Positions 1 to 5,828 of a stretch of DNA of 8,678 nucleotides are shown piece after piece (the stretch's first letter is position 1; each line of letters opens with the position of its first letter). A program made the position numbers and the translations under genes. Source of the stretch: Bacillota bacterium (GTDB lineage Bacteria; Bacillota; Clostridia; Lachnospirales; Anaerotignaceae); contig JAUNCB010000034.1 of the NCBI GenBank assembly GCA_030526765.1, positions 1-8,678 of the forward strand, written 5' to 3'. The notes beneath the pieces were generated by a model that had not been told where the DNA came from, ran no database searches, and worked only from the letters and a program-made list of their open reading frames with translations.

Positions 1-3
1 AAT

Positions 4-37
4 AAGGCCGCCAACCGAAAAGGAAGGTGGTTTTTTC
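4..37 (+). terminator. Intrinsic terminator of an unseen upstream gene
   Basis: Bases 4-12 (AAGGCCGCC) can pair with 26-34 (GGTGGTTTT, with G-U pairs), and a small inner CC/GG pair closes a GAAAA loop. The 3' arm runs straight into six T residues (31-36). This is the usual shape of a rho-independent terminator. It probably ends transcription of a gene to the left of the window, which would isolate the aromatic operon from read-through. It could instead be an attenuator for the micro-ORF that follows. Confidence 0.6.
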
Positions 38-62
38 ATGCCCAAAAGAAAGGAGGCGCACC

Positions 63-128
63 ATGAAAAAGTACACCAGATACGGAAGCGGAGGGGATCC
101 ATCCTATCTCATCGTGGGACAGATGTAA
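63..128 (+). CDS. Possible 21-residue micro-ORF of unknown function
   Basis: An ATG at 63 lies 7 bases after a strong Shine-Dalgarno sequence (AAAGGAGG, about 48-55), and the frame ends at TAA 126-128. The product would have 21 residues: it starts MKKYTRY, has a Gly-rich middle (GSGGDPSY) and ends in a short hydrophobic stretch (LIVGQM). I do not recognise it. There is no signal peptide and no complete membrane segment. It contains three Tyr codons but no Phe or Trp clusters, and no terminator follows it closely, so it is unlikely to be the attenuator peptide. It sits between the upstream terminator and the operon promoter, so it may belong to a read-through transcript. The strong ribosome site is the main support; with so few codons, chance is a real alternative. 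Confidence 0.35.
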   Translation: MKKYTRYGSGGDPSYLIVGQM

Positions 129-225
129 AACAGATTCGGAACGATCGGTTTGAGTAGAAAGATAAAATCTGTCTTGTGTAGAAAGAAGAATGTTTCTCAC
201 AGAAAATATTTTTCCCCTGGAAGGG

Positions 226-257
226 TTTACATTCCTCTTTTGTTATGCTAGTATGAT
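226..257 (+). promoter_or_regulatory. Candidate sigma-A type promoter of the aromatic operon
   Basis: TTTACA at 226-231 (one mismatch to TTGACA) is followed 17 bases later by TAGTAT at 249-254. A TG dinucleotide at 246-247 gives an extended -10 (TGCTAGTAT). An overlapping TATGAT at 252-257 is a better -10 hexamer, but its spacing of 20 bases is poor. Transcription would start near 260-264, about 40 bases before the leader peptide. The surrounding DNA is AT-rich. No operator palindrome was seen. Confidence 0.55.
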
Positions 258-302
258 AAAAACCGAAAAAAGCAGGGAAATAAAAGAAAGAGGATGCAAA
301 TT

Positions 303-371
303 ATGAGACAGAATCATATTTTCGCAAACGAATATTTTTATTCCTACCGTGTTTTCAAAGATTCAAAGTGA
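303..371 (+). CDS. Phe/Tyr-rich leader peptide of the aromatic operon attenuator
   Basis: A 22-codon ORF starts at ATG 303 and stops at TGA 369-371. An AGAGG ribosome binding site (about 289-293) lies 9 bases upstream. Six of the 22 codons are aromatic: Phe7, Tyr11, Phe12, Tyr13, Tyr15 and Phe18, with the core YFYSY at codons 11-15. There is no Trp codon. This matches the end products of the operon, which holds pheA and tyrA but no trp genes. The stop codon lies one base before a segment (373-384) that can pair with the 5' arm of the terminator at 431-463, which is the spacing expected of ribosome-mediated attenuation. Shortage of charged tRNA-Phe or tRNA-Tyr would stall the ribosome on codons 11-18 and leave 373-384 free. 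Normal translation to the stop would cover it. The peptide itself probably has no function. The mechanism is inferred from the sequence; the ORF and its composition are seen directly. Confidence 0.87.
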   Translation: MRQNHIFANEYFYSYRVFKDSK

Positions 372-372
372 G

Positions 373-444
373 TTTTACTGTGAGAAAAGACGGCTTGTTT
401 TCGTGGTTTTTTCTTGGAAAAGGCATTAGGGCTTCGCAGTGAAA
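373..444 (+). promoter_or_regulatory. Candidate antiterminator hairpin
   Basis: Bases 373-384 (TTTTACTGTGAG) can pair with 433-444 (TTCGCAGTGAAA) in 12 consecutive pairs, three of them G-U. The adjoining 385-391 can pair with 406-412 and extend the structure inward. The distal strand is the 5' arm and part of the loop of the terminator at 431-463, so the two folds are mutually exclusive. The proximal strand begins one base after the leader peptide stop codon, so a terminating ribosome would mask it. I saw no convincing protective hairpin that would sequester 373-384 in the absence of translation; the best is a weak, interrupted pairing of 364-369 with 377-382. Confidence 0.7.
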
Positions 445-463
445 TTCGCTGCGAAGCTTTTTT
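431..463 (+). terminator. Intrinsic terminator (attenuator) upstream of aroF
   Basis: GCTTCGCAGTG at 431-441 pairs with CGCTGCGAAGC at 447-457: 11 pairs with one G-U, closing an AAATT loop. Six T residues follow directly (458-463). It is a textbook rho-independent terminator. It lies between the leader peptide and the first structural gene, in the same orientation, so it would stop transcription before aroF unless the competing antiterminator forms. An ATG at 439 lies inside this hairpin and is in frame with aroF. It has no ribosome binding site and is not a credible start. Confidence 0.9.
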
Positions 464-468
464 ATTTG

Positions 469-502
469 GCTCTGCGGCAGGAGGCAGAGCATGACAGAAT
501 AA
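469..502 (+). other. Hairpin and three-codon mini-ORF just before aroF
   Basis: GCTCTGC at 469-475 pairs perfectly with GCAGAGC at 484-490 around an 8-base loop. An AGGAGG (479-484) lies in the loop and at the edge of the 3' arm. Six bases after it, an ATG at 491 opens a minimal frame (Met-Thr-Glu-stop, 491-502) whose stop overlaps the start of the aroF ribosome binding site. The pairing and the frame are plain in the sequence; whether either is used is unknown. Confidence 0.35.
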
Positions 503-516
503 GGAGGGAATTTTTT

Positions 517-1533
517 ATGGTAGTTGTACTGAGACCGGATACAAAAGCGGAACAGATAGAAAACCTGAAGGCGTGGCTTTCCAGCATGGGCATTGTGACC
601 CATATCTCTCAGGGGGTAAATCATACCATCATTGGTCTGGTGGGGGATACCTCTGTGGTGGATATGGATCTGATCCGTGCGCTGGATATTGTGGAAAATG
701 TGCAGCGGATTCAGGAGCCTTTCAAAAATGCCAACAGAAAATTTCATCACGATGATCTGGTGGTGGATATTGCGGGCAAAAAGATTGGCGGCGGCAATTT
801 CCAGATCATTGCAGGCCCCTGCTCTGTGGAAAGCGAAGAACAGGTTTGCGAGATCGCACAGCGGGTAAAGGAAGCAGGGGCAGGGCTCCTGCGGGGCGGC
901 GCATTCAAGCCCAGAACCTCTCCCTATGCTTTTCAGGGGCTGAAGGGGGACGGTCTGAAGCTTCTGATGGAAGCAAAGGAAAAAACAGGACTTCCCATCG
1001 TATCGGAGATCATGAATGCGGTGCATATCCCCATGTTTGAGGAGGCAGTGGATCTGATTCAGGTTGGGGCAAGAAATATGCAGAATTTTGAACTGCTGAA
1101 GGAACTGGGAAAAATCAACAAACCCATTCTGCTGAAAAGAGGGCTGGCAAATACGATCGATGAAATGCTGATGAGTGCGGAATACATCATGGCAGGCGGC
1201 AATGAAAATGTGATTCTCTGCGAAAGAGGCATCCGCACCTTTGAAACCAGAACCAGAAATACACTGGATCTGAGTGCGATCCCTGTGCTGAAAAAACTGA
1301 CCCATCTTCCCATTGTGATCGATCCCAGCCATGCCATGGGCTATGCCCATCTGGTAAAGCCGATGGCAATGGCGGCAACGGTGGCAGGGGCAGACGGTCT
1401 GATGATCGAGGTGCATAATAATCCTTCCAAGGCACTGTGCGACGGGCCCCAGTCTCTGACACCCGATCAGTTTGATGAGGTGGCAAGACTGGTATTGGAG
1501 CTGCGTCCGCTGGCTTGCAGATACAATGACTGA
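517..1533 (+). CDS. aroF: 3-deoxy-7-phosphoheptulonate (DAHP) synthase, type I-beta with N-terminal regulatory domain
   Basis: This cytoplasmic enzyme joins phosphoenolpyruvate and erythrose 4-phosphate, the first step of the shikimate pathway. From ATG 517 it has 338 residues, the usual length for the thermotogal-type enzyme. This start is chosen because AGGAGGG lies 8 bases upstream and the product begins MVVVLRPDTK; the longer in-frame start at 439 lies inside the terminator. Residues 1 to about 70 form the ferredoxin-like regulatory domain, followed by the TIM barrel. Visible motifs are GPCSVES (100-106), GGAFKPRTSPYAFQG (127-141), LLKRG (205-209), CERGIRTFE (235-243) and IDPSHA (268-273). 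The metal ligands expected for the family are present at Cys102, His272, Glu298 and Asp309. His29 and Ser31 match the positions I recall as the tyrosine-binding residues of the Thermotoga maritima enzyme, so Tyr feedback inhibition is likely (inference). It is the first gene of the operon, directly controlled by the leader. Confidence 0.97.
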   Translation: MVVVLRPDTKAEQIENLKAWLSSMGIVTHISQGVNHTIIGLVGDTSVVDMDLIRALDIVENVQRIQEPFKNANRKFHHDDLVVDIAGKKIGGGNFQIIAGPCSVESEEQVCEIAQRVKEAGAGLLRGGAFKPRTSPYAFQGLKGDGLKLLMEAKEKTGLPIVSEIMNAVHIPMFEEAVDLIQVGARNMQNFELLKELGKINKPILLKRGLANTIDEMLMSAEYIMAGGNENVILCERGIRTFETRTRNTLDLSAIPVLKKLTHLPIVIDPSHAMGYAHLVKPMAMAATVAGADGLMIEVHNNPSKALCDGPQSLTPDQFDEVARLVLELRPLACRYND

Positions 1534-1547
1534 CAGGAGGGACGGAT

Positions 1548-2396
1548 ATGAAGGTTGGCGTAGTAGGTCTGGGGCTGATCGGCGGCTCCATGGCAAAGGC
1601 GGTAAAAAAGAAAACAGACCATGAGGTCATTGGCTGGGATGCTTCGGAAACCATTCGCTACAGTGCCCTTCTGATGGAAGCGGTGCATGGCTTTATGGAA
1701 AACGGCAATCCCAAGGATTGTGATATTGTCATCATCGGGCTGTATCCGCAGCTGACGGTGGATTATATTAAGGAACATGCGAAGGATTTCAAAAAAGGTG
1801 CTGTCGTGGTAGACGTTGCAGGTGTAAAGCGGCTGGTCTGCCGTCAGGTGCAGGAGGTCGCAGCGGAAAACGGCTTCAGCTTCGTGGGGGCGCACCCCAT
1901 GGCGGGGGTGGAGCGTTCCGGCTTCACCTATTCCACAGCGGATATGTTCAATCATGCCACTCTGATCGTGACTCCTTATACGGGAACGGATATCGGCATG
2001 ATGAATGCCCTCAGTATGTTTTTCAAGAAGCTGGGCTTCGCCAGACTGCAGGTGGCAACGGATACAGAGCATGATCAGATGATCGCATATACCTCTCAGC
2101 TTGCCCATGTGGTTTCCAGTGCATATATCAAGAGTGAGCTTTCTCCGAATTTCAAGGGCTTTTCTGCGGGCAGCTTCCATGACATGACCCGTGTGGCAAA
2201 GCTGAATGAAACGATGTGGACGGAGCTGTTTTTGGCAAACGGCGATTTTCTTGCAGACGAGGTGGATGCCCTCTGTGAACGGATGCAGGCATACAGCAGA
2301 GCCATCCGTGCAAAGGATGCGGAGGAGCTGAAAAGACTGCTGAAGGAAGGCAAGGAGCGCCGTCTTGCGGTGGATGAGATCAAGGAATTTGACTAA
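1548..2396 (+). CDS. tyrA: Prephenate dehydrogenase
   Basis: This enzyme oxidatively decarboxylates prephenate to 4-hydroxyphenylpyruvate, the committed step to tyrosine. The start at ATG 1548 follows CAGGAGGGA and lies 14 bases after the aroF stop. The 282-residue product opens with a Rossmann fold: GLGLIGGS at 7-14 and an Asp at 31 ending the second strand, which favours NAD+ over NADP+. Substrate and catalytic motifs are HPMAG (116-120, with the family's catalytic His at 116), EHDQ (174-177), His187, and the HDMTR segment, whose Arg215 fits the prephenate-binding Arg. The protein ends after the helical dimerisation domain. There is no C-terminal ACT domain and no fused chorismate mutase. 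It therefore depends on the mutase domain of PheA, encoded further down the operon, for prephenate. An arogenate-dependent activity cannot be excluded from the sequence. Confidence 0.95.
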   Translation: MKVGVVGLGLIGGSMAKAVKKKTDHEVIGWDASETIRYSALLMEAVHGFMENGNPKDCDIVIIGLYPQLTVDYIKEHAKDFKKGAVVVDVAGVKRLVCRQVQEVAAENGFSFVGAHPMAGVERSGFTYSTADMFNHATLIVTPYTGTDIGMMNALSMFFKKLGFARLQVATDTEHDQMIAYTSQLAHVVSSAYIKSELSPNFKGFSAGSFHDMTRVAKLNETMWTELFLANGDFLADEVDALCERMQAYSRAIRAKDAEELKRLLKEGKERRLAVDEIKEFD

Positions 2397-2408
2397 GGGC
2401 GTGAATAG

Positions 2409-3464
2409 ATGAAAAAGATAATCGTAAAGGCTTCGGTGGAGTACCCTGTGCTTATCGGTCGGGGGATTCTGGAGCGGCTGGGAGAAGAGGTAAAGCAGCG
2501 CATTCGCCCCTGTAAGGCGGCTATCATTACAGATACAACGGTAGAAGCATTATATGCTGCACAGGCGGAATGCTCTCTGCAGGAGGCAGGCTTTACAACC
2601 TGCCGCTATGCATACCCTGCAGGAGAAGGCTCCAAGCATATCGGAACACTCAGCGAAATACTGGAATTTCTGGCGGAAGCGGAGATCACCCGACAGGATA
2701 TCATCATTGCCCTTGGGGGCGGTGTCTGCGGAGATATGGCAGGCTTTGCGGCGGCGGTGTATCAGCGGGGGATCCGCTTTGTGCAGGTGCCCACGACATT
2801 CCTTGCGGCAGTGGATTCCTCTGTAGGCGGAAAAACAGCGATCGATCTGAAGGCGGGCAAAAATATGGCAGGGGCATTTTATCAGCCCCATCTGGTGCTG
2901 TGCGATGTGGATACACTGGATACCCTGCCGCAGGAGGTTTTTGCCGACGGGATTGCGGAAACGCTGAAATACGGCATCATTGGGGATGCGGCTTTATTCG
3001 GGAAAACAGCCTCGGGCGCTTATCGGGCGGAGCTGGAGGAAATCATTGCAGCCTGTGTAGAGATGAAGCGGGATATTGTGATGGAGGATGAGTTTGATAA
3101 CGGTGTGCGGCAGCTGCTGAATCTGGGGCATACCTTAGGGCATGCCATCGAAAAAAGAAGCGGCTTTTCCATTACCCACGGTCACGCTGTAGCCATTGGG
3201 ATGTATCTGATCGCAAAGGCGGCAGAGGAACGGGGGATTGCGGAGCGTGGACTTTCTGATGTGATCAGAGATGCACTGGAAAGCAATGGACTGCCGTATT
3301 CTGTGGAGTATTCTGCGGAGGAGATCGCAGAAGGGGTACTGAAGGACAAAAAACGAAGAGGCGGCGAGATCAGCTTTGTTTTTCCCGTGCGGATCGGTCA
3401 TTGTGAGATCGTGAAGATCCCTGTGGAGGAAGTGACGGAGCTGGTGGAGAAAGCATTGAAATAA
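2409..3464 (+). CDS. aroB: 3-dehydroquinate synthase
   Basis: This enzyme converts DAHP to 3-dehydroquinate using NAD+ and a divalent metal, normally zinc, in the cytoplasm. The 351-residue product has the family's standard length. Signature motifs are GEGSKH (72-77), the glycine-rich ALGGGVCGDMAGF (101-113), VPTTFLAAVDSSVGGKTAID (127-146), KNMAGAFYQP (151-160) and DGIAETLKYG (180-189). The metal ligands fit Glu184, His241 (in NLGHTLGHAIE) and His257 (in THGHAVAIG). It starts 12 bases after tyrA. Its ribosome binding site is weak (only AAGGG about 10 bases upstream), the poorest in the operon, so it may rely on coupling to tyrA translation. No alternative start with a better site exists nearby: the upstream GTG at 2401 runs into a stop within three codons. 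The next gene, aroA, begins 11 bases later. Confidence 0.97.
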   Translation: MKKIIVKASVEYPVLIGRGILERLGEEVKQRIRPCKAAIITDTTVEALYAAQAECSLQEAGFTTCRYAYPAGEGSKHIGTLSEILEFLAEAEITRQDIIIALGGGVCGDMAGFAAAVYQRGIRFVQVPTTFLAAVDSSVGGKTAIDLKAGKNMAGAFYQPHLVLCDVDTLDTLPQEVFADGIAETLKYGIIGDAALFGKTASGAYRAELEEIIAACVEMKRDIVMEDEFDNGVRQLLNLGHTLGHAIEKRSGFSITHGHAVAIGMYLIAKAAEERGIAERGLSDVIRDALESNGLPYSVEYSAEEIAEGVLKDKKRRGGEISFVFPVRIGHCEIVKIPVEEVTELVEKALK

Positions 3465-3475
3465 GAGGTATTGAT

Positions 3476-4744
3476 ATGAATGTGAAAATTGGAAAGAATC
3501 CATTGAATAAAGGACAGGTGCGGATCATTTCTTCCAAATCTGATGGACACCGCTCCCTCATTGCGGCAGCATTGGCGGAGGAGGAGAGCGTATTATTTGT
3601 TGACGGCTGGTCGGAGGATCTGGAGGCAACGGTACGCTGTCTGAAAGGACTGGGGGCGGAAATCTATCAGGAGCCCTCGGGGATCGAGATCGTGCCCATT
3701 CCGAGAAACGGAGGAAGGGAAGCTCTCCTTGACTGCGGGGAAAGCGGCTCAACCCTGCGTTTTCTTCTGCCTGTGGCGGCGGCACTGGGCAGAAAGGTGA
3801 CCTTTGACGGGAAGGGCAGGCTGCCCGAACGCCCCATCGGCATCCTGCTGGAGGAGCTGGCGCAGCATGGCTGTACCGTCAGCGGCGATAAGCTGCCTGT
3901 GGAGATTTCGGGAAAACTGGAAAGCGGCGTATACAGACTGCCGGGGAATATCAGCTCTCAGTTTATTACAGGGCTTTTATTTGCGCTGCCTCTTCTGGAG
4001 GGGGACAGCGAGATCCGTCTGACAACAGATGTGGAATCCAGAGGATATATTGATATGACCCTGAAGACATTAAAAATCTTTGGTGTGGAGATCATAGAAA
4101 ATGAGCATGGATGGTTCATCCCCGGCGGACAGACCTATCATGGTCCCCGTATGCGCTTTACGGAAGGCGACTGGAGCAATGCAGCCTTCTGGCTGACAGC
4201 AGGTGCCATCAAGGGCAGTATCGGCTGTCAGGGGCTGGATATGGAGTCTGCCCAGGGAGACAGAGCGATCGTATCCCTGCTGGAGGAATTCGGTGCGGAA
4301 TCGAAAGCCATTCTGAATCAGATCACGATGACCCATCGGGAAATGAAGGGCATCCGTATTGATGCGGCACAGATTCCTGATCTGGTGCCGATCCTCTGTA
4401 TTGCAGGGGCTGCGGCGGAAGGAGAAACGGTTATTTATAACGCAGGCAGACTGCGGATGAAGGAAAGTGACAGATTGGCTGTCATGGCGGAATGTCTGAA
4501 GAAAATCGGTGTGGCTGTGGAGGAAAGGGAAGAAGGTCTTCTGATCAAAGGCGGCTGCAATCCGCCCGAAGGAGAGGTCGTTCTGGATGCCCATAATGAC
4601 CACCGCATCGTGATGGCAATGGCGATCGCAGCGGTGAGTCTTGGTGTGGATATCATCATAGAACAGGCGGATGCGGTAAAGAAATCCTATCCTTCCTTCT
4701 TCGCAGAGCTGACGAAGCTGGGAGGTGTGGTGCATGTCCTCTGA
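3476..4744 (+). CDS. aroA: 3-phosphoshikimate 1-carboxyvinyltransferase (EPSP synthase)
   Basis: This enzyme transfers the enolpyruvyl group of PEP to shikimate 3-phosphate, the sixth step of the shikimate pathway. It has 422 residues, full length, and an AGAGGT site upstream of ATG 3476. Visible motifs are SKSDGHR (20-26, with Lys21 and Arg26), CGESGSTLRF (87-96), LPERPIG (116-122), GDWSNAAFW (231-239), IPDLVPI (300-306, with Asp302 in the catalytic Asp position), RMKESDRL (327-334), HNDHRIVMAMA (373-383) and KKSYPSFF (402-409). The PEP-binding loop reads GESGSTLRF where the Escherichia coli enzyme has GNAGTAMRP. Gly96 of E. coli is kept, but the position of Pro101 is Phe, so glyphosate response cannot be predicted simply. 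The last 11 bases overlap the start of aroC, whose ribosome binding site lies within the aroA coding sequence. The shikimate kinase that makes its substrate is not in the window. Confidence 0.97.
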   Translation: MNVKIGKNPLNKGQVRIISSKSDGHRSLIAAALAEEESVLFVDGWSEDLEATVRCLKGLGAEIYQEPSGIEIVPIPRNGGREALLDCGESGSTLRFLLPVAAALGRKVTFDGKGRLPERPIGILLEELAQHGCTVSGDKLPVEISGKLESGVYRLPGNISSQFITGLLFALPLLEGDSEIRLTTDVESRGYIDMTLKTLKIFGVEIIENEHGWFIPGGQTYHGPRMRFTEGDWSNAAFWLTAGAIKGSIGCQGLDMESAQGDRAIVSLLEEFGAESKAILNQITMTHREMKGIRIDAAQIPDLVPILCIAGAAAEGETVIYNAGRLRMKESDRLAVMAECLKKIGVAVEEREEGLLIKGGCNPPEGEVVLDAHNDHRIVMAMAIAAVSLGVDIIIEQADAVKKSYPSFFAELTKLGGVVHVL

Positions 4745-5813
4745 TTTCGGTAAAAAAGTAAGGATACAGATATTCGGTCAGTCCCATTCGGAGGCCATCG
4801 GTATTGTGATTGATGGGCTGCCTGTGGGAGAGGCTGTTGATCTGGAGGAAGTGCAGAAATTCATGGAGCGCAGGGCACCCGGCAGAAATGCCTATTCCAC
4901 CTCCAGAAAGGAAGGGGATGTGCCCCGTGTGGTTTCCGGCCTGTTTGAAGGGAAAACCTGCGGTGCGCCTCTTTGCGCTGTCATTGAAAATACAAATACA
5001 AGATCGCAGGATTATGATAAGCTGAAGGATATGCCCAGACCCGGCCATGCAGATTATACGGCATGGGTGAAATACGATGGCTGTAACGATCATCGGGGCG
5101 GCGGGCATTTCTCAGGCAGGCTGACAGCACCTCTTTGCTTTGCGGGGGCGGTTTGTAAGCAGATATTGGAAAGAAAAGGGATCCATGTGGGCGCCCATAT
5201 CCTTTCCATAAAGGGGATAAAGGATGCGCCCTTTGATGCCGTTTCTGTTTCTGCAGAGGAGCTGCAGGCAGTTGCGGAAAAGGCATTTCCCGTGCAGACG
5301 GATGTGGCGGGAGAAGCCATGCAGGCGGCCATTGCGGCGGCAAAGGCGCAGGGGGATTCTGTGGGAGGCATTGTGGAATGTGCGGTGACAGGACTGCCCG
5401 TGGGGGCAGGGGAGCCCATGTTTGATGGGCTGGAAAGTGTGCTGGCACAGGCGATTTTCGCCATTCCTGCTGTGAAGGGTGTGGAATTTGGCGCAGGCTT
5501 TGCTGTGGCGGAGCTTTTTGGTTCGGAAAATAATGACGATTTTATATATGAAGATGGCAGGGTAAAAACGAAAACAAACCACCACGGCGGTGCGCTGGGG
5601 GGGATTTCCAGCGGGATGCCTCTGGTGTTCCGTGCAGCCTTTAAGCCGACACCCTCCATTTCCATAGAGCAGGACACTATTTCTCTCAGCAAGGGAGAGA
5701 ATGACAGGCTGGCTGTGACAGGGCGGCATGATCCCGGTATTGTACCACGGGCAGTGCCTGTGGTGGAGGCTGCGGCAGCGGTGGCAATTCTGGATCTGCT
5801 GTGCAGGATGTAA
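4734..5813 (+). CDS. aroC: Chorismate synthase
   Basis: This enzyme eliminates phosphate from EPSP to give chorismate, using reduced FMN. I place the start at ATG 4734 (359 residues) because GGGAGG at 4720-4725 lies 8 bases upstream; a GTG at 4725 in the same frame overlaps that ribosome site and is less likely. Family motifs are FGQSHSEAIG (14-23, with His18), RRAPGRNAYSTSRKE (46-60), RPGHADY (102-108, with His105), the basic GCNDHRGGGHFSGR stretch (116-129), TNHHGGALGGISSG (281-294) and GRHDPGIVPRAVPV (330-343). The first motif reads GQSHS where many bacteria have GESHG. It overlaps aroA by 11 bases, which suggests coupled translation. Chorismate made here feeds PheA, encoded 15 bases downstream. 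Confidence 0.97.
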   Translation: MSSDFGKKVRIQIFGQSHSEAIGIVIDGLPVGEAVDLEEVQKFMERRAPGRNAYSTSRKEGDVPRVVSGLFEGKTCGAPLCAVIENTNTRSQDYDKLKDMPRPGHADYTAWVKYDGCNDHRGGGHFSGRLTAPLCFAGAVCKQILERKGIHVGAHILSIKGIKDAPFDAVSVSAEELQAVAEKAFPVQTDVAGEAMQAAIAAAKAQGDSVGGIVECAVTGLPVGAGEPMFDGLESVLAQAIFAIPAVKGVEFGAGFAVAELFGSENNDDFIYEDGRVKTKTNHHGGALGGISSGMPLVFRAAFKPTPSISIEQDTISLSKGENDRLAVTGRHDPGIVPRAVPVVEAAAAVAILDLLCRM

Positions 5814-5828
5814 GGAAGGTGAGAATAT

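Noticed and set aside
38..157. 39-codon frame starting at ATG 38
   Set aside because: No ribosome site precedes it, it begins directly after the terminator T run, and its product is a low-complexity basic sequence. The overlapping frame at 63 has the strong ribosome site.
118..173. Inverted repeat GACAGAT (118-124) / ATCTGTC (167-173)
   Set aside because: The loop is about 42 bases and no T run follows, so it is neither a terminator nor a clear operator.
439..516. Longer aroF start at ATG 439
   Set aside because: It lies inside the terminator hairpin and has no ribosome binding site. The ATG at 517 has a strong one and gives the normal family length.
129..516. T-box or other riboswitch in the leader
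   Set aside because: No T-box sequence (TGGNACCGCG-like) or specifier-loop layout was found. The leader peptide model explains the terminator without one.
355..1596. 413-residue open frame on the minus strand opposite the leader and aroF
   Set aside because: It lies opposite a clear aroF, is rich in Cys, His and Gln as expected of an antisense shadow, crosses the attenuator, and shows no family motif.
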